A stretch of 31,179 nucleotides of DNA from a bacterium UBP6_UBA1209 (GCA_002309575.1 DBXP01000042.1:8583-39761), one strand, 5' to 3'; numbered from the stretch's first letter, positions 8,960-16,801 are shown. A program made the numbers and translations. The notes: generated from the letters alone by a model not told the origin.

Positions 8960-9430
8960 GTGAAAGTTGCATTTTTTTCAGAGTGCGGTTTCGAGCCGGG
9001 CGAGCTTAAAAACGGCGCGAGAAAGGCGGTCTCGGCGGCACTTAAATACAAAAAACTGAAGCCAACAGATCCTTACGAGGTGTCGGTGATCTTTGTCGAG
9101 AAGGAGAGGATCCGCGGGATCAACCGCGACTACCGCGGTATCGACCGTGCCACCGACGTGATTTCGTTCGCGCTCCGCGAGGGCGAAGGCGCCGAGTTCA
9201 CGCCGTTTGTGCTCGGCGACCTCTACATCTGCAGCGATGTGGTGGCTGACCATGCCGCCCGCTACGGCAACAGCCTTGAGACGGAGATGCTCTTCATGGT
9301 GGTCCACGGGATGCTTCACCTTCTTGGCTTCGACCACCACAAAAAGGGTGAGCGCGAAGCGATGCGGCAGGCCGAAAACGAGCTGATGACGGCGCTTTGC
9401 CCCGACTGGAGAGGCCGCGGTGAGGAGTAG
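8960..9430 (+). CDS. ybeY: YbeY endoribonuclease / rRNA maturation factor
   Basis: This metal-dependent single-strand endoribonuclease works in 16S rRNA 3' maturation and ribosome quality control. It has 156 residues, normal size. The zinc motif HGMLHLLGFDH supplies H116, H120 and H126. The conserved INRDYRGIDRATDVISF segment (54-70) includes the usual arginine R59. The start is GTG at 8960, six bases after AGGGG. The 3' end overlaps lnt by 11 bases. It sits between pgpH and lnt. Confidence 0.96.
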   Translation: MKVAFFSECGFEPGELKNGARKAVSAALKYKKLKPTDPYEVSVIFVEKERIRGINRDYRGIDRATDVISFALREGEGAEFTPFVLGDLYICSDVVADHAARYGNSLETEMLFMVVHGMLHLLGFDHHKKGEREAMRQAENELMTALCPDWRGRGEE

Positions 9431-10982
9431 CCTGAAGCTTGTTGCGGCGGGACTTGCCTTTGTCCTGAGCTATGCCTTCAGCTTTCCGATAGTCATTCCC
9501 GGCGGCACCGAACCGATGCTTCTGCACAAGCTGCTCGGGAGATTCCTGATCCTTCTTGTGATCCCGCTTTTTTTCTACGTCGTCGAACACGCTGGTCCAA
9601 CGCTGAAAAGGCAGATCGCCGCGATCTACGCGATAACGCTTCCGGCAAACGCGATGGTGTTTTACTGGTGCTACTTTGCGCTGAACACCTACGGCGAGAT
9701 CGACACAGTTCTGACGGTTTTGATCCTTCTTCTGATGTATTCGGCGCTCAGCACCTTCTGGGTCGTCTTCTTCCTGATCTGCCGGTTCCTCTCGAGGCGC
9801 GGCAGGGTCGCTCCGTGGCTTGTCGCGGTCGCATGGACGGTCAACGAGTCGGTCCGCGGGCTCTTCCCGGTCGACTTTTTCTGGTCGGTCCTGGGACACT
9901 CGCAGTACAACAATCCGGTCACGCTCCAGTGGGCTTCAATAGGATCTGTCTACCTGATTTCCTTCATGATAGTCTGGCTTTCTGCCTACGTTTATACGCT
10001 GATAAAAAAGGAACATCCGGTCCGCGAAGGCGTAGTCCTGACGATCGTTCTTGCGGTTTTGTGCATCTACTCGGCTGTACAGCTTCATATTTTCAGGAAC
10101 GAAAAGCCGGAAAAGGAGGTCAAGGTTGCCATCATGCAGCCTGCGATCAACCAGTTCGACATCAACCAGCGCGAGGTGAACGTTTTTAACATCATCGGCT
10201 CGCTGACTTCGCAGCTCAACACCTTCGACGACGACTCCGAGCTTGTCGTCTGGCACGAGGCGGCGATGCCCTTCAGGATCCCGGTCGGCTTCACCGATTT
10301 CCAGTACATCATGGACAAGTACTTCCCCGACGCGAAAAACTTCCGCAACCACATCGTCGGGATGGACATGGTGAACAACGAGTTCCAGTCGGAATACTAC
10401 AACGCCGCCGGTTTCATCCAGGACGGCGAGATCAAAAAAATATACCGCAAAATCAAGCTGGCGCCCTTCGGCGAATACCTGCCGTGGAGCGAATTCCTGC
10501 GCTCGATAGGTTTCCGGACGCTTATTCCCGAGATGGTCGGAGACTTCGGACGCGGCAAGGAGCACACGGTCTACGACTTCGGCGGCTTCAAGGCGTCGAT
10601 ACTCATCTGCTACGACGGGACATCGGCCGAAAGCGTCGCCGAGTTCGTGCGTAACGGCGCGGAACTGCTGGTGAATATCTCCAATGACGCATGGTTCGGC
10701 GCGTCGAGCGAGACCTTCCAGCACGGCAGTTTCTACCGCTTCCGCGCAGTCGAGAGCGGCCGGACGATCATCCGGGCGGCGAATGTCGGCATCAGCGAGG
10801 TCGTTCTTCCGAACGGAGAGGTCGAGGATTCGACCGAATTTTTCAAGGCGGCGACGATCAACAGGAAGGTCCCGCTTTACACCGGAAAGACGATCTACCG
10901 GATGTTCGGGAACTGGTTCCTATACTCGCTGATTGCGGTTTTGTGCTACTTTTTGCTAAAGGCTCTGAAACGGGAAAAATAG
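9420..10982 (+). CDS. lnt: Apolipoprotein N-acyltransferase
   Basis: Lnt adds the third acyl chain to the N-terminal cysteine of lipoproteins in the inner membrane, the last step of lipoprotein maturation in diderms. At 520 residues it matches the family. An N-terminal hydrophobic multi-span region (about 1-225) precedes a nitrilase-type carbon-nitrogen hydrolase domain. The expected triad is visible: E280 (VVWHEAAMPF), K344 (YRKIKLAPFGEYLPW) and C397 (LICYDG). VNISNDAWFG and FRAVESGRTIIRAANVG follow, with a last membrane segment near the C-terminus. The start is GTG at 9420, inside ybeY. The window's lipoproteins are its likely clients. E. coli has ybeX between ybeY and lnt; here the two genes touch. 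Confidence 0.95.
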   Translation: MRSSLKLVAAGLAFVLSYAFSFPIVIPGGTEPMLLHKLLGRFLILLVIPLFFYVVEHAGPTLKRQIAAIYAITLPANAMVFYWCYFALNTYGEIDTVLTVLILLLMYSALSTFWVVFFLICRFLSRRGRVAPWLVAVAWTVNESVRGLFPVDFFWSVLGHSQYNNPVTLQWASIGSVYLISFMIVWLSAYVYTLIKKEHPVREGVVLTIVLAVLCIYSAVQLHIFRNEKPEKEVKVAIMQPAINQFDINQREVNVFNIIGSLTSQLNTFDDDSELVVWHEAAMPFRIPVGFTDFQYIMDKYFPDAKNFRNHIVGMDMVNNEFQSEYYNAAGFIQDGEIKKIYRKIKLAPFGEYLPWSEFLRSIGFRTLIPEMVGDFGRGKEHTVYDFGGFKASILICYDGTSAESVAEFVRNGAELLVNISNDAWFGASSETFQHGSFYRFRAVESGRTIIRAANVGISEVVLPNGEVEDSTEFFKAATINRKVPLYTGKTIYRMFGNWFLYSLIAVLCYFLLKALKREK

Positions 10983-10991
10983 GAGAGAAGA

Positions 10992-12386
10992 ATGAATTCA
11001 AAGGAAAAAATCGCGATTCCGGCACAGATCATGCCGACAAGGGATCCGAAGGAGAGAGCGAAGTGCTTCGACGAAGTCCCGCTCGGCTATACCGAGGAGA
11101 TGGCGGTCGCCGAGGCAAGCCGCTGTCTCAACTGCAACACGCTGCCCTGCGTCCGCGGCTGCCCGATCAACATCAACATCCCGAAGTTCCTCAACCTGAC
11201 GATGGAGCGCAACTTCGTCGAGGCGGTCGGGGTGATCCGCGAAAGCAACTACCTGCCCTCGATCTGCGGCAGGGTCTGCCCTCAGGAGAGCCAGTGCCAG
11301 AAGGAGTGCACGATCGGCAGGATAACCTCGCACCCGATCTCGATCGGCAATATCGAGCGCTTCCTTGCCGACAACTTTTCCGATGAGCTCCCGGGTGTCG
11401 TGATCCCGCCCAAAACCGGCAGGAAGATCGCGGTCGCCGGCAGCGGACCGGGCGGACTGACCTGCGCGAGCGACCTCGTCAAGTCCGGTCACAGCGTGAC
11501 GATTTTCGAGGCTCTTCACGAGCCGGGCGGCGTTCTGGCCTACGGGATCCCCGAATTCAGGCTTCCTAAAACCATATTAAAAAAGGAGATCGATTCGCTG
11601 AAAAAGATGGGTGTCGAGTTCAAAATGAACACGATCATCGGCAAAACGATCACGGTCGAGGAGATCCTGCGTGACTACGACGCGCTCTTCATCGGCACCG
11701 GCGCAGGCGTTCCGACCTTCCCCGGCATCAAGGGCGAGGACCTTCCCGGCGCCTATTCGGCGAATGAATACCTGACCCGCGTCAACCTCATGCGGGCTTG
11801 GGAAAAGGATGCACGCACACCTGTCACGGTCGGGAAGACCACGATCGTCGTCGGCGGCGGAAACGTCGCGATGGACGCGGCGAGAACGGCTCTCAGGCTC
11901 GGCAGCAAGCGTGTCATCGTCGCCTACCGGCGGCTCGAAAGCGATATGCCCGCCAAGATCGAGGAGGTCAGCCACGCGAAGGAGGAGGGGATCGAGTTCA
12001 AGTTTCTCATCTCTCCGGTCGAGATCCTGGAGGACGAAAACGGCAGGATCGGCGGCACAGTCTTCCGCCGGATGCGCATCGAGAAGGATCCCCAGGGCGG
12101 CAGGAACAAAATTTTCGAGACCGACGAGACCTTCCTGATCACCAACGACGTCATAATTTTCGCGACCGGAACAAGCCCGAACCCGACGCTCACCTCCAAC
12201 TGCCTCGGCCTCGAGCTCGACAAGTACGGCGGCGTCGTCGTCAACCCGGAGACGATGCAGACCAGCATCCCGAAAATCTTTGCCGGAGGCGACTCGATCA
12301 GCTCATCGTCGACCGTCATCATGGCGATGTCGAACGGCAAGACAGCGGCAAAGGGTATAGACAAATTTTTGAAAAGCCAGGAATAA
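10992..12386 (+). CDS. gltA: GltA/NfnL-type NADPH-dependent flavoprotein (GltD-like)
   Basis: This 464-residue iron-sulfur flavoprotein belongs to the glutamate synthase small-subunit family, in the subgroup named homotetrameric NADPH glutamate synthase. The same fold forms the large subunit of Nfn (NADH-dependent ferredoxin:NADP+ oxidoreductase) and sulfide dehydrogenase SudA. Seen: N-terminal cysteine clusters CLNCNTLPCVRGCP and CGRVCPQESQCQKEC, an FAD-binding VAGSGPGGLTCASDL with GGVLAYGIPEFRLP, and an NAD(P)-binding VVGGGNVAMDAARTA. AGGAG overlaps the lnt stop. Neither a GltB-like large subunit nor an NfnS-like partner lies beside it, so glutamate synthesis versus ferredoxin/NADPH exchange cannot be settled. 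The symbol here does not mean citrate synthase. Confidence 0.85.
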   Translation: MNSKEKIAIPAQIMPTRDPKERAKCFDEVPLGYTEEMAVAEASRCLNCNTLPCVRGCPININIPKFLNLTMERNFVEAVGVIRESNYLPSICGRVCPQESQCQKECTIGRITSHPISIGNIERFLADNFSDELPGVVIPPKTGRKIAVAGSGPGGLTCASDLVKSGHSVTIFEALHEPGGVLAYGIPEFRLPKTILKKEIDSLKKMGVEFKMNTIIGKTITVEEILRDYDALFIGTGAGVPTFPGIKGEDLPGAYSANEYLTRVNLMRAWEKDARTPVTVGKTTIVVGGGNVAMDAARTALRLGSKRVIVAYRRLESDMPAKIEEVSHAKEEGIEFKFLISPVEILEDENGRIGGTVFRRMRIEKDPQGGRNKIFETDETFLITNDVIIFATGTSPNPTLTSNCLGLELDKYGGVVVNPETMQTSIPKIFAGGDSISSSSTVIMAMSNGKTAAKGIDKFLKSQE

Positions 12387-12448
12387 AAATAGACCTTTTG
12401 TTGTTTTGCTTCGGTAATATTTGTAGAAAAACAGTAGAGGTGAAAAAA

Positions 12449-13129
12449 ATGGATTCAGCAGCTAAGCTCGAGCTGAAGAGCGTATCCAAGTCGTTCCCGG
12501 CCGGAACAGGCGGCAGACTCGAAGTTTTGAAGGATGTCTCGCTCACCCTTGAATCGGGCGATGTCCTGCGTCTGGCGGGCTCCAGCGGAAGCGGAAAGAC
12601 GACCTTCATGAACATCGTTTCCGCACTGATCCAGCCAGATTCCGGTTCTGTCATTTTCAACGGGACCGACGTCACGCGCCTTGGCGAGAGCGGAAAAGAC
12701 CTCTACCGCGCCGGGAACGTCGGCTACATCTTCCAGACTTTCAACCTGCTTTCGCCCTATTCGGTGATCGAAAACGTCTATGCGCCGCTTGCGTTTGCCG
12801 GAAGGCTCGGTAGTGACTACCGCAGCAGGGCAATGGCGGCGCTCGGACGGGTCGGGATGGCTGATTTTGCAGACAAGCTCCCCTATCATCTTTCGGTCGG
12901 TCAGCGCCAGCGCGTTGCGATCGCCAGGGTGATTTTCGCCGGACAGAGGCTGATCCTTGCCGACGAGCCGACAGCGAGCCTTGACGGACACTCGTCCGGG
13001 CTTGTCCGCGAGGTCCTGCACGAGCTGAGCAGACAGGGGGCGATCCTCGTCTTTTCGTCGCACGATACCACCTTCGACCTCTTCCGGACCGACATGACGT
13101 TCAACCTCGAAACGGGGGTGATATCATGA
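12449..13129 (+). CDS. ABC transporter ATP-binding protein, LolD/MacB type
   Basis: This 226-residue ATPase energises the permease encoded next. Walker A is GSSGSGKTT (44-52), the Q-loop is YIFQTFNLL (Q96), the signature is LSVGQRQRVAIAR (148-160; LSVGQ instead of the common LSGGQ), Walker B is LILADEP (168-174) and the switch histidine is H205 (SSHD). The sequence most resembles the LolD/MacB/FtsE-like class that pairs with FtsX-fold permeases. I chose the ATG at 12449, eight bases after AGAGG. The same frame is open far upstream, but that stretch lies inside the preceding gene. A 62-base gap separates it from the flavoprotein gene, and its stop overlaps the permease start by ATGA. Confidence 0.93.
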   Translation: MDSAAKLELKSVSKSFPAGTGGRLEVLKDVSLTLESGDVLRLAGSSGSGKTTFMNIVSALIQPDSGSVIFNGTDVTRLGESGKDLYRAGNVGYIFQTFNLLSPYSVIENVYAPLAFAGRLGSDYRSRAMAALGRVGMADFADKLPYHLSVGQRQRVAIARVIFAGQRLILADEPTASLDGHSSGLVREVLHELSRQGAILVFSSHDTTFDLFRTDMTFNLETGVIS

Positions 13130-14448
13130 GGATCCGTTATATTTTCAAGGCTGCCGCTCACAGCATAAAACACCGTAAGAGCGCGTTTATGATCTCTGTT
13201 TTTTCCATCTCGGTCTCGTTCCTGATGCTCTGTGCGATCGGTAACATTTCTTTCGGGATCGCAGCCGCGACGGTCAACCGCTCGCTCGCCTTCCCGCTCG
13301 TCGTAGGCCCGGTCGGTTCCAGCGATACTTCGCTCGTGATGTCATCGGTCTTCAACGTCGACAAGCCGAACGGAACTCTCGATTACGGAATTTTCGAGGA
13401 GCTTTCCGCCGACAAACGTGTCCGTGCCGCCTTCCCGGTGATCCGCTCGGACAGCTATCTTGGTGTTCCGATCACGGGAGTAAACTCGGCTTATATCAAT
13501 GAAATTTCAAAAGGATTTTCGTCGCTTATGCAAAATGTGAAGGCTGACGACATCTTCGGCGAAGGCGCTCTTCACTGCGCGGTCATCGGCTCGAAAATCG
13601 CGGCAAGGCACGAGCTTGAGACCGGTGATGAATTTTTCGGGAGTCACGGACACGTCGGCGACGAGGATGCTCACGAGCACCGCGGTTTTGCCTACAGGGT
13701 CTGCGGGATCCTGGAACCTACGAACAGCGTTGAGGACTTCTCGATTTTTGTCGATCTGCGCTCTGCCTGGGCGATCCATGCGCACCATCATCACGAAGAG
13801 GAGGCTGAGCACGGACACGAACATGAACACGAAGGTGAGCATGAACACGAAGGTGAGCATGAACACGAAGGTGAACATGAACACGAAGGTGAACATGAAC
13901 ACGAAGGAAAAATCACAGCGGTCCTGGTCAAAACCGTAAATCCAGCGGCGACTGCGGCGCTGGAGCGTGAATACTCGGAAAACGGCAGGACCAACGCGGC
14001 GAACGTCGCCAAAACCGTCCGTCAGATAGTCCAGTACATGAACAAGGCCGAGACCGCAGCCGGGTTTTTCAGCTACGGGACGCTCGTTCTGGTCATGCTG
14101 ATGATTTTCGTCACGATCCTTATGTCGGTCAACGAGCGGAAAAAGGAGATGGCGCTGATGCGGACGCTCGGAATAGGCCGCTTCCCGATCGCGATGATGA
14201 TCGTTTTGGAATCGCTTTTCACCGCCTTCTGCGGCGTTTTTGCAGGCTCTGCGGCAGGTCACGCGGCGCTTGCGCTCCTGAAACCGAGGATAGATGTCGC
14301 GCTCGGGATCAGTCTTGAGCCCCTCTTCTTCACGGAGGTCGAGCTCAACGGGATCGCGGTGACGGCGGCAACGGCGCTTTTGATTTCCTTTGCGGCGCTT
14401 GTTAAAATTTACAGAATGAACCTGACCGAGGAGATTTCGAGAGATTGA
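13126..14448 (+). CDS. FtsX/MacB-like ABC permease with a histidine-rich periplasmic insertion
   Basis: This 440-residue permease has one N-terminal membrane segment (about 20-46), a large extracytoplasmic domain, then three segments near 314-335, 355-385 and 408-428, the FtsX/MacB topology. The conserved cytoplasmic loop NERKKEMALMRTLGIGRFP (336-354) is typical of the family. The periplasmic domain carries 21 histidines between residues 174 and 261, including HAHHHH and five tandem EHEHEG units. Such His/Glu strings usually bind Zn(II), Ni(II) or similar metals. The start overlaps the ATPase stop. A lipoprotein gene follows after 26 bases. A role in zinc-linked export or lipoprotein trafficking is inferred; direct metal transport through an FtsX fold would be unusual. 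Confidence 0.9.
   Translation: MRIRYIFKAAAHSIKHRKSAFMISVFSISVSFLMLCAIGNISFGIAAATVNRSLAFPLVVGPVGSSDTSLVMSSVFNVDKPNGTLDYGIFEELSADKRVRAAFPVIRSDSYLGVPITGVNSAYINEISKGFSSLMQNVKADDIFGEGALHCAVIGSKIAARHELETGDEFFGSHGHVGDEDAHEHRGFAYRVCGILEPTNSVEDFSIFVDLRSAWAIHAHHHHEEEAEHGHEHEHEGEHEHEGEHEHEGEHEHEGEHEHEGKITAVLVKTVNPAATAALEREYSENGRTNAANVAKTVRQIVQYMNKAETAAGFFSYGTLVLVMLMIFVTILMSVNERKKEMALMRTLGIGRFPIAMMIVLESLFTAFCGVFAGSAAGHAALALLKPRIDVALGISLEPLFFTEVELNGIAVTAATALLISFAALVKIYRMNLTEEISRD
13819..13908 (+). repeat. Five 18-bp tandem repeats coding EHEHEG
   Basis: Five contiguous in-frame 18-base units of the form GA[A/G]CATGAACACGAAGG[T/A] encode residues 232-261 of the permease. Units 2 and 3 begin GAGCAT, units 1, 4 and 5 begin GAACAT, and the last ends GGA. 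Near-identity at synonymous sites points to recent slippage or unequal recombination, so copy number may vary between strains without breaking the frame. Confidence 0.95.
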
Positions 14449-14474
14449 TTTTAGCTGATGATTTCGGAGGAAAA

Positions 14475-15281
14475 ATGGCTAAAAGGCTTATACCTATATT
14501 AGTGTTGCTTATGAGTTTGGCGTCATGCAGCAGAGGAGCTGAAGAGCCGGTAGCGGAACCAAAACCTGCTCTTGACCCTGGATCAGACACAGTAGCGGCT
14601 GAAAAGACACCTGAAAGGACTCAACTTGATGAAAAAACAGAAGAAATCAAACAAGTCAAGGAGCCGGGCGCGGCTAAAAACGGTGAGGAAGAGGGGCTGA
14701 AGAGGCCTAAAACCAAGAGCGAGGAGACCCTGGAAAAGGTAAACGAGTCGGTTGCCGACAGTTTTTCGGAACACGGCAGGGGCGCTGTCGTCAGATCGGG
14801 CGACAAACTTACCGAAAACGAGAAGCGCCACTTGGCCTACAACGTCAACAGCGCCGATTCGGAAAAGCCTGCTACTCCGCTTGAATTCAAGGGGCTGCGC
14901 AAAATTTACACCTACTTCAGGATCAAGGAGCGTCTGCCTCAGGAGGTCGTTGACGCGCTGAACGGCTCGAGAGTCGTGATCGTCGGTGCGGTCATGCCTT
15001 TCGAATCGATCCCCGAGAACGGCGAGGTCAACGAGTTCTGGCTTGCAAATCCGAGGATCGTCGCCGAGGGGTGCGTCTTCTGCAATCCGCCGACACTTGC
15101 CGATCTTGTCTACATCTACCGCAACGAGGGCGAGGCACCCTTCAAGTTCGACCGCGAGACGCTCTTTAAAAAGGTCACGCTCGCCGCGGTCACGGGAAGA
15201 CTTTTTTTCGGACCGGACGAGGTGAAGGGCCAGCTTTTTCTGAACAGCATTCTTGCTTCCGATGTCGAAATTTTTGAGTGA
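14475..15281 (+). CDS. Lipoprotein with a DUF3299-like C-terminal domain
   Basis: This 268-residue predicted lipoprotein has signal peptide MAKRLIPILVLLMSLASC with lipobox LASC (C18). A charged, low-complexity Glu/Lys linker (about 21-130) precedes a compact domain (about 135-268). That domain contains LNGSRVVIVGAVMPFE, a hydrophobic VNEFWLANP strand, C200-V-F-C203-NPP, LVYIY and a terminal VTGRLFFG segment. The order 'L-G-x-x-V-x-I-x-G-x-x-x-P, then C, then PP, then hydrophobic strand' resembles DUF3299 proteins, some of which sit beside LolD/FtsX-like ABC genes in Zur-regulated clusters. That match is by eye and uncertain. I chose the ATG at 14475, after GGAGG; an in-frame TTG at 14445 would spoil the signal peptide. 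It forms an operon with the ABC pair. Confidence 0.82.
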   Translation: MAKRLIPILVLLMSLASCSRGAEEPVAEPKPALDPGSDTVAAEKTPERTQLDEKTEEIKQVKEPGAAKNGEEEGLKRPKTKSEETLEKVNESVADSFSEHGRGAVVRSGDKLTENEKRHLAYNVNSADSEKPATPLEFKGLRKIYTYFRIKERLPQEVVDALNGSRVVIVGAVMPFESIPENGEVNEFWLANPRIVAEGCVFCNPPTLADLVYIYRNEGEAPFKFDRETLFKKVTLAAVTGRLFFGPDEVKGQLFLNSILASDVEIFE

Positions 15282-15338
15282 CGAATTTTTTTTCGAATTT
15301 TAACAACCTGATTTCATTTTGCTTTTTTTATGTTTGCC

Positions 15339-15373
15339 GATTAGGTGCTTTTTTATTGATTAGGTGCTTTTTT
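15339..15373 (+). repeat. Direct repeat pair upstream of the outer-membrane protein promoter
   Basis: GATTAGGTGCTTTTTT occurs twice (15339-15354 and 15358-15373) with a 19-base period. The second copy spans the -35/spacer region of the promoter proposed for the next gene. A looser AGTGCTTT lies at about 15394. It could be a two-site regulator target or a simple duplication. Confidence 0.8.
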
Positions 15374-15383
15374 GTGCTACAAT
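15356..15383 (+). promoter_or_regulatory. Probable sigma-70-type promoter with extended -10
   Basis: TTGATT (15356-15361), a 16-base spacer and TACAAT (15378-15383) preceded by TGC form an extended -10 promoter. Transcription would begin near 15390, about 55 bases before the TTG start of the outer-membrane protein gene. This is the best-formed promoter I find in the window and would drive the porin-like gene and the metalloprotease. Confidence 0.6.
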
Positions 15384-15445
15384 TTCACACTTTAGTGCTT
15401 TAGCATTTTTGGAAATTTGAGTTTTTTGAATAATAGGAGGAGGCA

Positions 15446-16780
15446 TTGAAAGTTTTCAAAATTTACCTTCTTGTGCTGCTGATTGCAGGCGCTTTCGCAC
15501 TCGTGGCGCAGGAAGCGCAGCCGGAATCGGCAGATGCTCCGGCGGAGGCGGCTCCGGCAGCTGAAGAGGCACCGGCAGAGGCTGCACCCGCGGCTGAACC
15601 TGCACCGGCAGAGGCGGCTCCCGCTGCAGAGCAGGCACCCGCAGAACCCGCAGCCGGAGAGGCACCGGCGGAAGCGGCTCCCGCTGCAGAACAGGCACCC
15701 GCTGAACCAGCTGCCGAGGAAGCACAGGCAGAGGCTGCACCTGCTGCAGAACCGGCTCCGGCAGAAGGAGATCTCGCGGCAGAAACCAAGGCTGCTGAAG
15801 AGGCACCGGCGGATCAGGCTGTTGCGGCTGAAGCTCCGGTCGCTGGCGGTAAAGAGGGTGACAAACCTGCCGAAGCGGCTCCGAAGTTCGCGATCGGTCT
15901 CAACAACGGTTTTTCTCACGGATTCGCAAAGGAGCGCAAGAGTTTCGGCTACACGCTGAACGTTTTTGTATCCTATATGCTTCCGTGGGAGCTTGCTCTT
16001 TCGGCTGATGTAGGTCTCAGAGCATCCTATAGATACGGAATGGATGTCGCTTATTCAACGGAAAGCGGTGATTTTTCTACGGACAGTCTGAGTTATTCCA
16101 AATTCGACGGAACTCCGCTCAATGTCGGTCTTTCAAAGGGTTTCGAACTTGGAAAAGGCTCCGGCGTGATGGCTTCTCTCGGTATCGGCGTCTCCCTGCC
16201 CTTCACCTCGAAGGAGCTTTGGGACGTCTATAACGTAAGAACTATCCTTGGCGTTGATTTTGGTCTTTCCAAGAACTTCAAGCTTCCGCAGGATGTTATG
16301 CTCGGTCTCTCGTTCGGATTCAGCTATGCAAAGACTTTCGCTGATTACGACTGCGCTTGGGACAAGTACGGAAACGAGCCTTTGGGTTATCTCCAGAACC
16401 ATGACATCGGACTCGTTCTCGGGCTCGGTATCGGCTACAAAGGCTTCGGCTTCAAACTCACCGGCGGCTACAGCTTCGGGTCGGATTTCAAACTCAGCTC
16501 GGGCGACTACTATTACGACGACTGGTCGAAACACGGTGCTATCAAAGATTCCAAGTGGTACTATCTCTTCTCGTTCGGAGCGACGGCATCCTACTCGATC
16601 AAAGGCTGGAACTTCGCTCTCGGCGTAAAGACGAACGCACCGGAATTCGACAACGGAAACTACTCCGGATACACGGAGCTTCCGGGCGATCCCGAAGTCA
16701 AGAACGGCTCGACGAACTATCCTTTCAAGGCAAAATATACCACAATATTTGCAAACGTTGGTTACACATACAGCTTTTAA
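15446..16780 (+). CDS. Porin-like outer-membrane beta-barrel protein with an Ala/Pro/Glu arm
   Basis: This 444-residue secreted protein is not a family I recognise by name. It starts at TTG 15446, just after AGGAGGAGG. The signal peptide is MKVFKIYLLVLLIAGAFA, with cleavage likely after A18 or A21. Residues about 22-145 are an Ala/Pro/Glu low-complexity arm. Residues about 146-444 are rich in alternating aromatic/polar strands with Gly/Asp/Tyr turns and end GYTYSF. That terminal phenylalanine is the usual signal for insertion of barrels by the BAM complex. About 300 residues could make 12-14 strands. The arm probably spans periplasm or contacts peptidoglycan (inference). The metalloprotease gene follows after 21 bases. 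Confidence 0.85.
   Translation: MKVFKIYLLVLLIAGAFALVAQEAQPESADAPAEAAPAAEEAPAEAAPAAEPAPAEAAPAAEQAPAEPAAGEAPAEAAPAAEQAPAEPAAEEAQAEAAPAAEPAPAEGDLAAETKAAEEAPADQAVAAEAPVAGGKEGDKPAEAAPKFAIGLNNGFSHGFAKERKSFGYTLNVFVSYMLPWELALSADVGLRASYRYGMDVAYSTESGDFSTDSLSYSKFDGTPLNVGLSKGFELGKGSGVMASLGIGVSLPFTSKELWDVYNVRTILGVDFGLSKNFKLPQDVMLGLSFGFSYAKTFADYDCAWDKYGNEPLGYLQNHDIGLVLGLGIGYKGFGFKLTGGYSFGSDFKLSSGDYYYDDWSKHGAIKDSKWYYLFSFGATASYSIKGWNFALGVKTNAPEFDNGNYSGYTELPGDPEVKNGSTNYPFKAKYTTIFANVGYTYSF
15533..15780 (+). repeat. Degenerate repeats coding Ala/Pro/Glu-rich arm
   Basis: Degenerate repeats of about 30 bases encode variants of APAEAAPAAE within the N-terminal arm of the outer-membrane protein. Copies differ at third positions and by E/Q/P swaps at the unit ends, so the array is older or more selected than the EHEHEG repeat nearby. 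No frame break is seen. Confidence 0.8.
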
Positions 16781-16801
16781 AAACTAGGGAGGTGTTTTAC
16801 T

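Noticed and set aside
11798..12448. Upstream extension of the ABC ATPase frame to 11798
   Set aside because: The extension overlaps the flavoprotein gene in another frame, reads as Arg-rich nonsense, and a good Shine-Dalgarno precedes the ATG at 12449.
14445..14474. TTG start at 14445 for the DUF3299-like lipoprotein
   Set aside because: It would add ten residues before a clean lipoprotein signal peptide and has no Shine-Dalgarno at the right distance, whereas the ATG at 14475 follows GGAGG.
15282..15338. T-rich stretch after the DUF3299-like lipoprotein gene as a terminator
   Set aside because: The only stem, CGAA/TTCG, is four pairs and AT-poor in stability; it does not make a convincing intrinsic terminator.
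15456..15959. Several open frames on both strands across the Ala/Pro/Glu repeat
   Set aside because: GC-rich repeats leave all frames open. Only the frame at 15446 has a signal peptide, ribosome site and barrel domain.
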